A stretch of 64,000 nt of DNA from Terramyces sp. JEL0728 (GCA_027603945.1 JADIIU010000010.1:124001-188000), one strand, 5' to 3'; shown: positions 9,294 through 19,972, counted from the stretch's first letter. Numbers and translations are program-made. The notes: generated by a model from the letters alone, not told the origin.

Positions 9294-11215
9294 TCATTTA
9301 CAAAGACCATTATCATTTGTTGGTGCATTTGCTGGACATTTGGAAGCCGCTTGGCCTCCAAAACCCCAAATATCACCGGGTTGAGGATTAGTAGGAAGAT
9401 TGACGTTACCACCTTGAACATAGTCACAGAGAGTTCCGCATTGAGAAGTGTACCCACATCCAACATATTGTGTCGCAGCCCACATTACCTGAGTGAAATG
9501 TCCATATTCTGTATTTTCCTGATTGCATGGACTACCATTTTTGTCACCATAAAAGCCATCTTTTTCACTACATGTAGCGTGGGTACTGCAAGTAAAGACA
9601 CCTCCGGAAAATGAAGCACCAATGCAAGTTCCTGTAGTCCACTCTACAGTGGCTCCTCCAAATACATTTTCCGATGGGAAATCTGCGGAATTAATTGGAC
9701 CGCCTGAATACCAGTTTTCACCTAAATTTAATTTGGATTACCAACATAACCACCGTTTTGGCCACCAAGTGCAAGATAATCTGCAGTTCTGGCTGAATTA
9801 TGAGCAAAGCTAGCAGTAGTACATCCAGATTTTACCAGATAATTCTGTGCAGTTTGTTCCAGTTTTGGATCCCACAATAATTCATACATGTTGTTGGCAA
9901 CAGGTGTAGCCAAGGTTCGTCTCGCGCTGTTGTGGTCAGCCAATATTTGATTTCTAATGGCATCAGTAAGAACTAATGGAGCATTTGTTGCGGTTGAAGT
10001 TGAGGAAGTTGTGGTAATTTTAGTGGTAGTGGTTGTTCGAGCAGCAGTTGTAGTTGTTGGAGCAGCGGTTGTAGTTGTTGGAGCAGCGGTTGTAGTTGTT
10101 GGAGCAGCGGTTGTAGTTGTTGGAGCAGCGGTTGTGGTTGTTGGAGCGGCAGTTGTGGTTGTTGGAGCAGCAGTTGTAGTTGTTGGAGCAGCAGTTGTGG
10201 TTGTTGGAGCAGCAGTTGTAGTTGTTGGAGCGGCAGTTGTAGTTGTTGGAGCAGCAGTTGTGGTTGTTGGAGCAGCGGTGGTTGTAGTTGTTGGAGCAGC
10301 GGTTGTAGTTGTTGGAGCAGCAGTTGTGGTTGTTGGAGCAGCGGTGGTAGTTGTTGGAGCAGCAGTTGTGGTTGTTGGAGCAGCGGTGGTAGTTGTTGGA
10401 GCAGCAGTTGTAGTTGTTGGAGCAGCGGTTGTAGTTGTTGGAGCAGCAGTTGTGGTTGTTGGAGCAGTTGTGGAAGATGCAAAAGTTGTCGTTGAAGCGA
10501 ATGTAGTTGATTGAGAAGTATTTCCAGATGTTGAAGTAGCACTACTTGTGGTACTTGAAGTAGAAGTAACACCAGTGCTGGTAGAACTTTGAGATGTAGC
10601 GCCAGATGTTGAAGTTCCACCACTTGTGGAGCTTTGAGTAACGACAGATGTTGAAGTAATAGCGCTAATAGTAGAACTTTGAGAGGTAGAAGTTGCCCCT
10701 GCTCTAGACGTAGCACTGCTACTAGGGGTAGTCTGAGAAGATGCACCAGTAGTGGAAGTAGCGCCATTTGTTGTAGTTTGAGAATTACCAGGTTGACAAC
10801 TAGACCACCAATTACTGCTGTATACACATGTGTAACCAGAGACGCAGCACGTAGAGCCAGCGTATCCAATACCTCCACACTGTCCCCATGCTGTAACGGG
10901 ATTTGCGCAAGTAGAAGCTGGTGAAGATGCCGAAGTGGTGGTACTTGGCGAGCCAGATCCACCAGGTTGGCAGCTAGACCACCAATTACTGCTGTATAGA
11001 CATTTGTAGCCAGAGACACAGCATGTTGCACCAGTCCATATTAAACCGCCGCCTTATGTTAATGGAATCTTACATTGGCCCCAAGCAGGAGCACAAACAG
11101 CATCCTTGAATGAAAGAGACTTTGAATTATGGGGAAAAGATCCATATTTGTGTGGTTTCTGGAATACAGTATGCGCAATCGTGGAGGAAAGAAGAATGGC
11201 ATAAACCACGACCAT
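9294..11215 (-). CDS. Secreted CAP (SCP/PR-1) protein with two cellulose-binding modules
   Basis: A 626-residue exported protein from exons 11215-11074, 11052-9742 and 9721-9294 (introns of 21 and 20 nt). An N-terminal signal peptide (MVVVYAILLSSTIAHT) is followed by two fungal CBM1 modules: WGQCGGGLIWTGATCC...SSNWWSSCQ and WGQCGGIGYAGSTCC...SSNWWSSCQ. A Ser/Thr-rich stretch and a long Pro-Thr-Ala repeat linker come next, then a C-terminal CAP domain with ADHNSARR, GGYVGENWYSGG, GHFTQVMWAA and CGTLCDYVQGGN. CBM1 binds crystalline cellulose or chitin; CAP domains bind lipids or act as extracellular effectors. The likely place of action is the wall of a host, a plant or algal substrate, or the cell itself. 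The linker is probably heavily O-glycosylated. Confidence 0.9.
10036..10472. repeat. 21-nt minisatellite encoding a Thr-Ala-Pro linker
   Basis: About 20 near-identical 21-nt units, each encoding TAAPTTT on the minus strand, inside the CAP gene. Copies differ only at synonymous-type positions (GCAGCGG versus GCGGCAG versus GCAGCAG) and one copy has an extra codon (about 10276), so the frame is kept. Such arrays change length easily, so linker length should differ between strains. Confidence 0.92.
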
Positions 11216-11353
11216 TTTTTGTCAACTTTTTCGGTTTTTTCATCTAAATGCACCTTCCCGATCCAGACCTTATTTAGAACGTTTTCATCCAATCACCATA
11301 GTGGCACTTAATTTTGTTTCTTTAAATACTCAATGCTTGCACTTACTTGACTA

Positions 11354-12343
11354 TTATATTATGGATTTACTTGGTTTACTAACAGATTCCCGGATACTCT
11401 CTTCTTTCCAACTAGCCTCCTTTTCCTTTTGATTCCCTCCCAAAGTACCATCGCGCATGCCACTTTCTCGAAATCCACTTTCTCGCATTGAGCCGCTCTC
11501 CAGCTCAATATCAATGGCTTTCCTTCTCTTCATCTTTGTTCCCTTCCCCTTCTTCAGCGCGTGATTGACTTTTTCCATTACCGTTGCGAGCGATGAATAG
11601 ACCTGGCACAATATTGCAAAATGTATCCCGACTAGCCCTGCAGCTATCTGATCATACATCATTGCTTGTACAGCTACTGTTATTTTGGAGTTACTGTCAT
11701 AAATGAAAAATTCGGCATATGCAAAAATGCATAATGCTATCCATTCCACAAAACTAAAAAAGAACATGTAGTATCGCAAACGCAATATTCCTCGTACCTC
11801 CGCATCCATCAGTTTTTTCCGCTTCTTCATTATGGCTACAGCTATCAGCATGCCTATCGCCGATCCAGATATCACAACAGACATGATCCAAACCATCCCT
11901 ATGATGTTGTAAATCTAGAGTGAGATTTGAATTACTAAATATATTATACTCATCAGCGTAATTTTATAACAAATGTAAACAATGTTTGTTAATGCAAACA
12001 TGATGAAATTAACATCACGCACAAGGTTGATTTTGGATTCTGTGAATATTGGATTCAGCACGTTGTGGAAATCCAGAAATTTCAAATTCAGAAACGCAAT
12101 AGCTTGGATGTTGCAGGTATTTACAAATACCGAAATGAAATTAGTTTTCGAAATCATATCTTGGTTCTGTATTTTTAGCAGTGGTACTCTTATCAGTACA
12201 TCTACGAGTATTGGAAATGTGAAGGCTGCAATGTACAAATTAATTCGTTTTGATCTGTAATTATGTGAAATAAATAAACTGGCAGTGGCGATTGCAGTGA
12301 ATAAGTTGATGAATTCTATTGTATAAGTGATCTCCTGCAGCAT
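11354..12343 (-). CDS. Seven-helix membrane protein, tandem family copy 1
   Basis: First of four tandem paralogues. Exons 12343-11936 and 11914-11354 (21-nt intron) give about 322 residues; a second intron at 11674-11694, at the position used by copy 2, would shorten this to 315. It starts MLQEITYTIEFINLFT and contains about seven hydrophobic helices, then a basic, Ser/Glu-rich C-terminal tail (KKGKGTKMKRRKA, SMRESGFRESGMRDG) probably in the cytosol. The topology resembles a small receptor-like seven-transmembrane protein, but I see no known GPCR motif. It is the most diverged copy, with a longer tail. Confidence 0.75.
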
Positions 12344-12404
12344 ATTTTGAAACTGTCAAAAAAACGTCATTGCAATTGACGTATGTCGTCTAAGGGAATT
12401 TTTA

Positions 12405-13303
12405 TTAGTTAACTACAGAAGCTGATATAGCATCGTCTTCATCGTGCGCTCTTGATATGTCGGGTATTTGGTCTTGGTCTCCTTCGAAATGTTTCTTTCT
12501 CTTCATGTTCATTTGCGATTTTTTCCTTTCCTCTTTGATCTTCATAGTCACCATATATGTATAATAAAACACATGGCTTAAAAGGGCAAAGTGGATACCT
12601 GCAACTGCAGTAGCAATAATATTGTAGGACAAGGCTTGGAATCCTGAGTTAAATCTCCTTACTATCATTTTGGGCAATTTCGTAAACATATATTGCCACC
12701 CCTATCCAATCCATTACACTCAGAGCCAGCAGCAAGTATTTGACGCGTATTAATCCATGTAACGATTTATTTCTTGTTCGCTTTTGCGCTTTAGATATAA
12801 CAACAGGGATATAAAAGCCAATCGCTACTCCTGATATCAAAACCCCGACAATCCACAGTCCAACTAAACCCAGATACATCTATTTTAATCTCAATTACCC
12901 AGTACACCGTATCATCCAGCCAGATTCTGGTGGCAAAATATAGGCAATTGATAATCGCCGATATAACCATATTGATGGTGACTACATGGGAAACATTGAA
13001 TTTCGGTGCCAGATTAAATACAGTGAATAAATGAAAAGTGTAAAAATTTAGAAACATTACTGATTGGATTATTGTGGTGGTTAGTATACTGGATAATAAA
13101 TCTTGAAAAAACATTAATTTTTCTACTCTGAAATTTAGTATTGGTATCCTGATGGTGGAATCCAGAATGGCTGGAATACAGAGTAATGAGACCGTGGTAA
13201 TGCGAGGTTTGCAGCGATAGTCATGAGATAAAAATACGCTTATTGTGAACAGCGATATCAGTATATTTAATGAAGCTGATATGTACGTTATTTCAAAATT
13301 CAT
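12405..13303 (-). CDS. Seven-helix membrane protein, tandem family copy 2
   Basis: Exons 13303-12899, 12879-12663 and 12643-12405 (two 19-nt introns) give 286 residues. It starts MNFEITYISASLNILI; shared blocks with its neighbours are FLSHDYRCKP, FTVFNLAPKFNVS, GVLISGVAIGFYIPVVISKA, LIRVKYLLLALSVMDWIG and AVAGIHFALLSHVFYYTY. The tail MKIKEERKKSQMNMKRKK followed by acidic residues is conserved in copies 3 and 4. Its second intron is not a multiple of three and contains a stop in frame, so it must be spliced; this fixes the intron position for the family. Confidence 0.8.
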
Positions 13304-13381
13304 GAAGATTATGTCATAAAAATATTATGCGTCAGGGTATGGATTTATTAGAATTTGGTTGATTGTAGCCGGATTTCTCTG

Positions 13382-14289
13382 CTATTTAGCCAATGAAAGT
13401 GAAGCGGTTTCGTCTTCTTCATGCGCGCTGGGTTCATCTGCGAGCGCATCTTGATCATTACTTGCGGTTTTCCTTCTTTTGATATTAATTTGCGACTTTT
13501 TTCTTTCTTCCTTGATTTTGCTGGTTACCAAGTAGGTATAGTGATACACGTGGGTCAGGATTGTAAAGTGCAATCCTGCAACCGATGTCGCAATGATATC
13601 GTACGGCAGTGCTTCCATTTCTGCATTAATTATATCTTTACTGTCGTCAATGTACAGCACTTCATATAGATATATGCCCACACCAAGCCAATCCATTACA
13701 CTCAGTGCCAACAGTGCGTATCGAACATGAATCAAGCCATGGAGCGTATTGTTTTTTGTCCGTTTCTGAGCTTTAGATATCACAACAGGAATGTAAAATC
13801 CAATTGCTGTTCCTGATATCAGCACACCGATAATCCATAGCCCAAGAACCACCAGGTACGCCTAAGTAAACACACAAGTACAAGATAAAAGGTATTGGGG
13901 TCTGCTGAAAATTTGCAAGGGAAGAATAAACAGTTGGCTACCAGAGAAATGCAAAAGTTGATTACAATCACTCGAGACACATTGAATTTTGGTGCCAAGT
14001 TGAAAACCGTGAATAAATGGAATGTTGCGAAATTTAAGAAACTAACAGCTTGAATAACTATAGTTACTATTACTGTAGAGTATAAATCTGCAAATAAAAA
14101 CATGTTTGTTGCTTTGTACGTTAAAATCGGCAATCTGCCAACTACATCGAGGATTGGCGGAATACAAAGTAGTGCGATTATTTTGCTTAGAGGTTTTGAG
14201 CGATAATTATTTGAAAGGAAAATGCTGACAGTGAGAATTGATGTGAACAAACTGACTGCTGTAACAACATAGGTAATCTCCGAAATCAT
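13382..14289 (-). CDS. Seven-helix membrane protein, tandem family copy 3
   Basis: Exons 14289-13882 and 13861-13382 with a 20-nt intron give 295 residues, or 288 if the 21-nt segment at 13621-13641 is removed as the homologous second intron. It starts MISEITYVVTAVSLFT and is the closest match to copy 2, with GVLISGTAIGFYIPVVISKA, SVMDWLGVGIYLYE, SVAGLHFTILTHVYHYTY and a KIKEERKKSQINIKRRK tail. The 21-nt segment has no stop and keeps frame, so both spliced and unspliced forms would be full-length. Confidence 0.8.
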
Positions 14290-14569
14290 AAGATTATGTC
14301 ACCCAAATTACGATTTTATAATCACAAATCGCCACCCACCTGTAATACATACGCGTTTGGCGCCGATTAATCTTTCAGGGAATGTAACCTTTTCAATATT
14401 CCCTCTCTAAGAGTTGAAACAGAATGGGATTTATGAAGCCATTCAGTATATGATGATTTCAATATGGTCCGCCGTAGTTTACCAATATTTACGTTATCTT
14501 TGCGGCTGGATTCATTAATACAGGAAATTCTTTAAATTATATTTCTTGTGTATTGTATGACAATGGAAT

Positions 14570-15480
14570 TTACAAATAATTTGGAACAGAGATTGAAGAA
14601 GTAGCATCATCCTCTTCATTGACTTTGGATTCATCACCAGTAATCTCCTGGTCGTTCGCCAAGCTTTTCTTCCGTTTGATATTCATTTGAGCTCGTTTTT
14701 TCTCTTCCTTGATATTGGAGGTGATCAGGTATGTGTAGTGATAAACATGGGCAAGTAGCGCAAAGTGCATTCCTGCAAACGCCGCGGAAGTTATATCGTA
14801 TGGCAACTTTTTCAATTCAGTTTGTTAGATCATTCTTACTATCTTTTACATAGACGACTTTGTAAAAATAGAACCCAAGCCCGACCAAATCAAATACCAG
14901 GAGCGATAGTAAGGCATATTTGACGTTAATGAGACCATGCAAGTTGCTCCTCGTCTTTTTTTGCGCTCTTGAAAGAACAACTGGGATATGCAGACTGATA
15001 GCTGTTGCAGAAACGAACGCTGACAGGATCCAAACACTGAGCACTCCGAGGTACGCCTAGGTTAATCCAGCTTACCAGGTACAATTGGTGGATATTCTGT
15101 ACCTTATAAGTTACATATATTGCAATTACTAGCAGGAACGCCAAAAAATTGCCAACTACAATCCAAGATAATTTGAATTTTGGAGCGAGTTTTAGTGCTG
15201 AAAATAATCCAAGCATGCTAAAATTGAGAAAGCTGACGGACTGAGCTGCTATTGTCGACAGGATCAGTGACAGTACATCGCTGAATGATATATAATCTTC
15301 ATCCCCAAAAGTCATTATTGGAATTCGAATCAAGACATCCAAAATAGCAGGCAAACACAGAATGGAGATTATTTTGCTTATTGGTTGAGATCTGTAATTA
15401 TGCGAAACGAATATGCTGATTGTAAATACTGAAAGAAAGAAGCTTGCTCCTGCAGTAATATATGTAATTTCCAGAATCAT
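14570..15480 (-). CDS. Seven-helix membrane protein, tandem family copy 4, odd last splice site
   Basis: Starts MILEITYITAGASFFL at 15480, matching the other copies. Exon 15480-15076, 19-nt intron, exon 15056-14840, then an intron whose frame-restoring end (14818) reads CTG instead of CAG, and a last exon 14817-14570 encoding KKLPYDITSAAFAGMHFALL and the conserved basic tail. Without removal of the 22-nt segment the protein stops after DSKNDLTN and loses helix 7. Either a GT-TG intron is used, or this copy is a recent pseudogene or truncated form. Confidence 0.65.
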
Positions 15481-15518
15481 GAAAATTATGTCACCTAATT
15501 TGAGCTGTAATTTGAATG

Positions 15519-16308
15519 GCATGGTAGATAAAACTGTGCTGCCCTTATCAAATCATTGCTGAGTATTCGTGATTTGGAATCGATTCAGGAGCATATATTT
15601 GGAATATACCAAAAACGCGAGACGGTATTTGTGTTACGATGATAAGAATGCTGGCGTATTTCTAGTTTCTATTTGTGGGAGTGATCGAATAAGGCTTGGA
15701 AGTTACAAGGATAATTGGCATGACAATTCACCTGAATATTTCGTTGATGAGCAACCTTAATCTTTTGCAGGATCAGCAATCTAAACAGGTGCAGCAAGAT
15801 TTGCTACAATCATAGCATAAACAATTCCCACTCGCCATGGTGCTTTTGCTAATCTCAGACCTTTATCTTCAAATCTTGTTGAGATACCAGAACAACCCTC
15901 GCAAGTTGGCTAATTGGTGGCAAAGGACGAGCAGGTGACGCTTTTGGTCCAATCTCCATTGCCGGATGTGTCTTCAACAGATATCCATCAGTTGCTTGCA
16001 ACTGTAATCGTCTGTAATTACACTGACGGAAGGGAACAGCTTCCTGATGGCGAATAGTGCCAAAACTTTTGCCGTTTCTTATCTATACTCAAAGCGGGTT
16101 TGGTTTCCAGAAATGTCAAAGCGCTGGTTGTAATTTTTCAAAGGGGCTGCAAACGATTTGACATTGAGCCACCTTTGGACAACGTTCGATTGTTCATGTG
16201 GTGTTTGAAGCTCAGATGATAGCCGAAGGGAAACCGGCAGAGCAGTAGCTCATATGATTGGAGATGGAATGCGCCAGGTATTGAATCAGTGCAATCGTGG
16301 AATTCTAT
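15519..16308 (+). pseudogene. Unresolved coding remnants, possible decayed gene
   Basis: Several stretches read like real protein but do not join into one frame. On the + strand 15519-15526 plus 15569-15630 and 15653 onward give MACIRDLESIQEHIFGIYQK then NAGVFLVSICGSDRIRLGSY, using introns of 42 and 22 nt. Later come DQQSKQVQQDLLQS, LSSNLVEIPEQPSQ joined by a possible 21-nt intron (15908-15928) to DEQVTLLVQSPLPDVSSTDI, and LVSRNVKALVVIFQRGCKRF. Stops and frame changes that no tiny intron removes separate them. No family was recognised. It may be a degraded gene or one with unusual splicing. Confidence 0.35.
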
Positions 16309-17896
16309 TTACATATATTTATACAAATTATAAAGGGAGCAGAGAATAGCTATCCCCCACAATAATGAATTAATCCCTTTCCAGAATGGTATTAGATGTG
16401 TTAATGCGTTACTATCGAAAAATTCTGGCAAGATATCTATAAAGTACCGCCCATCAAGGTTGTATACTGGCACAAGATTCAGAAATGCAAACGCAAGATT
16501 TAGCGCAAATAGATATCTGAGTAAGATAAAAAGTACCTAAATGCGATTTCGATAGTGTAGGGAAGCGAACTAGGGAGGAATGGGTATTTTGGAAGCAACT
16601 CTCCCACAGTTACTATTGAATGGAAAGTCTTGACATCTCCAATAAAAGCGATTGACTGATTCTTTGATGGATTGGTTGAAGGGCTGATGATTAAATGAAG
16701 AACCCTCTCATTAGTTGGAATAAACGGAGCCATGCAGCTTTGGCCGTTACATTCCTCAGACGTTTTACAAGCAATTCCATTAGAAAAATTGCCATTCAGG
16801 TCGGCACATCTGTTTGGTATAATGTTGGTAAAGGTGCTGTGTTCCACCAACCTATAGCTATCCAATGATTCTATATCCCAGATGCAATATCGCGCAGCAC
16901 TCTGCTTGATATCTATAGTTGAGCAGCAATTGCTTGGTTGCTGAGAAGTATCCACGCACCTTTGTGGCAGTACATATGGGTCATGAACAACTTGTTCGAG
17001 AATGCTCTGATACTGGGCAATGCCGCCTGTCAAAGGGATGTCATTGATGCTCTTGATTATCGACCCTAATATTAATTTGTGTGAACCTCGCTGGAGAACT
17101 TGAGATAACTCTGATCCGTAAGCTACCTCTTGAACGATGACACTGCCAACAGCAAGAAATTTCAAATATTCGTATCCCCAAGACAATAAATAAGGCAAGT
17201 TTTCCAGAATACTCTTGGATATTAACGCAAGCGTAAAATTATGCCATGGACCTGCTCCAATTACTGCTAACCTATGTACTGGTCTTTTCATCTTTAATTC
17301 TGATGCCCTTAGAGAAACGTATGCACCAGGAAGGATCACATAAATAAACAGTCCGGAATGCAACAGCGTGATGTTGTAACTGCGTTAATGTTTTTATACT
17401 TGGCAGCAGCAATTCCGTGTCCAAACTCATGCCAAATAGCAGAGCAGAGCATGGAGAATATCCAGTATAACGTTCCTGATAGTGGAATAGTCAATCCGGG
17501 CAACTAGAGTCAGAAATTTAAAACCATGATTGTAAAGGGCGAGTTTGAGACAGGCATCAAACTACTTGGTCCAGCAAAATACGATTTTGGAGAGAACCGG
17601 TCCACTGGGAGACTAATGATATTCGTACTTGACAATACAAATATCCCCAAATAAATAGGCATCAGTGTAATAGAAATCAATCCAAAAAGTATCCCACAAT
17701 AAAACCACATTTCTGTAATCCGGGAGTATCCTCTATCACTAAACCATTTATTGAACAACAGCGTTCGTATGGTTAATTTTCCCCACGAATACGACCATCG
17801 AAAATGGGTTTGCATGCTTTTGGCGAAAATTACATGCAATCGTACAGAACAAATAACTCTGAATTCCTGTCGGCAATAGCTAGCAGGATTGTACAT
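16309..17896 (-). CDS. Site-2 protease (MBTPS2-like intramembrane metalloprotease)
   Basis: Cuts membrane-tethered transcription factors such as SREBP or ATF6 within the Golgi membrane. Exons 17896-17525, 17503-17400, 17379-16537 and 16516-16309 (introns 21, 20, 20 nt) give 508 residues. The zinc site HEFGH is at residues 149-153 (IWHEFGHGIAAA) and the third ligand lies in LNLVPVYNLDG near residue 461. Between them are YVILPGAYVSL, GPWHNFTLAL and a Cys-rich luminal part (SNCCS, CKTSEECNGQSCM), all as in animal MBTPS2. The first 27 residues are uncertain: Met28 is another possible start. The divergent neighbour begins only 30 bp away. Confidence 0.92.
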
Positions 17897-17926
17897 GGAA
17901 CTGGATTTAAAGTATTTTACATTATC

Positions 17927-18405
17927 ATGACTATATTATCACTCACATGCTTAATTACAGTAATTCAATAGTTAAACATAGTCGCTCATTCATCCTTGTC
18001 CAATGGGATGGTTTTATGTCTTGGAATTTGTAATAATGGTCAGTATGGTAATCGAAGTTACAATGCGTGTGCTAGCAGTTGGCGACGAATTTTGGCACTC
18101 AATGTACAATATTTTCGATGTCGGATTCGTATGCCTGTGCGTATTAGTGTTTATATTGCTGATGAAAAGCACCTGTGGTTCGTCCCAGGCTGTTGCGGAA
18201 GAAGTGATGCTTGTTTTACGAAATATCATCCAGCTGGCAAGACTGGGGATGATAGTGCAAAGGTAATCCTTGCTAAGTTAGAAACAAATCGAGTTTGACC
18301 AATAATACCAGGACTATTGATTTGGACAGAGTTTCTGGGGTTGGATACAATCTAATCACGACTGACGATTATGGCGCCGGGTTTAACCCAGAAGACGATT
18401 TTTAA
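17927..18405 (+). CDS. Small voltage-sensor-like membrane protein
   Basis: A 145-residue protein from exons 17927-17959, 17982-18262 and 18282-18405 (introns 22 and 19 nt). It looks like an isolated four-helix voltage-sensor domain without a pore: S2/S3 region MVIEVTMRVLAVGDEFWHSM followed by NIFDVGFVCLCVLVFILLM (the N-[IVF]-FD motif of ion-channel S3), and an S4-like RNIIQLARLGMIVQR with arginines at intervals. The tail SLTNNTRTIDLDRVSG is polar. Similar small ion-transport-domain proteins occur in fungi without a known role. A proton channel or sensor function is only inference. The first exon is short and less certain. Confidence 0.75.
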
Positions 18406-18678
18406 TAAACACGTAATATCCTTTCAGAGTGGGTTGATTAAATTAAATGTGAGCCACCAATCGGGTGTTGTAGGAGATTTGATGAAGGATTGCGGGACGA
18501 AAGAATGGCAGGAGACCCAAATGGAATCCCACACCTACCGCAACCTAATTGGCAGACACGACCCATTGCGAATAGAGAAGCATGTAGAAAACAATTATTT
18601 TATTAAGAGTATCGGATTTGGTGGTTTTATACAAGTGCCTAAAATACAATTGGCAGGAGGCAATTAAGACATACATAT

Positions 18679-19473
18679 TCAGTATACAAAAGCACGAAGT
18701 CTATCCCAGGTGTCTTCATCAATGTCCAACACAGTCATTTCAACTTGAATCCCGTTTCTAGCTGCGATTTCTAGTTTAGGTTGGAAGCAGCAGGCAAGCA
18801 CAGTGGTAAATTCGGCGGTTCTATGAGCTGGTAGTTGTTCCAAGAGGTCGGCAAATTCGTTGGTCAGGATTTCCATTCTTGAAGGCTGGTGTTGCTGAAT
18901 AGCTTGAGGGAAGAGTTCCTTTGCAACAGGAGAAGGTGATTCGAAAAGAGATTGTGCAGTAACGGTTTCAACGACTTGAGCAGGTTCTGGTGAGGTTTCA
19001 GGAGTGATTGGCTGGGAGGCTTGACGCTTTGGAGGGCGATGCCAGTAGAGTTCTTCCTCGCTCTTTCTCTTTGTGATTTTTGGAGACTGGGTTTCCTTCT
19101 TTTTCTTTGGAGGAGATACCGGTTTGCATAAATGGTGTCTATTTTCCCCAGAGTGCAAGATTTTACCTCTTCTCCATTTGACTCCGCAAGAGTTGCAAAG
19201 ATTGGTGTACTCTCCAGGCCCATGTCTCCACATGGGAGTAGACGTTGCACCGCAATAGTTGCATCTGCGAGGTCCAGACACGGCTTTTGGAACAAAGTCA
19301 TCCTTCACTTCGTCAGATGGTGAGATTGGTGAGAGTGGTGCATCGATTTCGATATTGAATGGCGCAAGTTTTGGTGAACTTTGAGCAGATGAAGGTGGAC
19401 TTGGGAGTGAGGGTTGGAATGTACAGGTGTTGATGTTTAAGCGAGAAGGAATTATTTGTTTTACAGTTGTCAT
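18679..19473 (-). CDS. GATA-type zinc-finger transcription factor
   Basis: A single-exon 264-residue DNA-binding protein. The finger CNYCGATSTPMWRHGPGEY...LCNSCGVKWRRGKIL spans residues 71-106, with cysteines 71, 74, 93 and 96 (C-X2-C-X18-C-X2-C) and basic residues after it. The N-terminal 60 residues are Ser/Pro-rich (LPSPPSSAQSSPK, APLSPISPSDE). A basic stretch PKKKKETQSPKITKRK is a likely nuclear signal. The last 75 residues (RMEILTNEFADLLEQLPAHR) may form a helical partner-binding region. On the minus strand an ATATAAATA box at 498-506 of this kilobase (19498-19506) lies about 25-33 bp before the ATG. Targets cannot be inferred. Confidence 0.88.
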   Translation of the reverse strand: MTTVKQIIPSRLNINTCTFQPSLPSPPSSAQSSPKLAPFNIEIDAPLSPISPSDEVKDDFVPKAVSGPRRCNYCGATSTPMWRHGPGEYTNLCNSCGVKWRRGKILHSGENRHHLCKPVSPPKKKKETQSPKITKRKSEEELYWHRPPKRQASQPITPETSPEPAQVVETVTAQSLFESPSPVAKELFPQAIQQHQPSRMEILTNEFADLLEQLPAHRTAEFTTVLACCFQPKLEIAARNGIQVEMTVLDIDEDTWDRLRAFVY

Positions 19474-19972
19474 TTCCGGAAATATCGTCTCCCTTTCTAT
19501 TTATATTAAAAAATTGCGTTCAATGAATTTTATGCGTAGACCATGTGGCCTGGTCTTTGTGCTGCGAGGGGTCGATTCATAGGCGAGGCTTGATTGGAAA
19601 AAGAGGAAGTCTTTGTCTTTTTACGCGGTTCCCCCGGCCAGCATTGATTAAAGTCGTACAAGACTAATTACGTGACAGCTTGCTTCTTTCAGCAAAGGAG
19701 GGCTTTTCAAAGGGAGATTTGAAAGGGGGAAAGGAAGCAATCGCCAAAAAGGTAAACCAAATTCCACGTTAAAGGTGGGGCGTCTTTGAAAGGCAAAAAA
19801 TTTCCAAAAGTAGTTCCTCATTCCTAAAGTAACACAGAACTTGGAAGCCACCCTGTTCAATGAAATTTTCCAATTTCAGCCGGATTTCAACACATGATAG
19901 ATGAAGCTGGGATATCGTATTGGCAGACAATGGAGAGTAATGAGCGAAAAACACAATGAGTATTCTTATCTG
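19474..19972. promoter_or_regulatory. Divergent promoter region between GATA factor and MAPKK 1
   Basis: About 500 bp between two divergent start codons, one of the longest gene-free gaps here. A TATA-like ATATAAATA on the minus strand (19498-19506) fits the GATA gene. Purine-rich tracts (GAAAGGGGGAAAGGAAG near 19718) are present. No open frame with convincing protein content was found on either strand. Confidence 0.5.

Noticed and set aside
9957..10514. Plus-strand frame of GAAVVVV repeats (185 codons)
   Set aside because: It is the antisense shadow of the TAAPTTT linker; the 21-nt repeat keeps all frames open.
16500..17363. 287-codon frame as a complete gene
   Set aside because: It is exon 3 of the site-2 protease; the HEFGH and LDG zinc motifs lie in flanking exons.
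18371..18667. 98-codon plus-strand frame overlapping the end of the voltage-sensor gene
   Set aside because: It begins inside that gene's last exon, and its tail (IQVPKIQLAGGN) shows no recognisable family.
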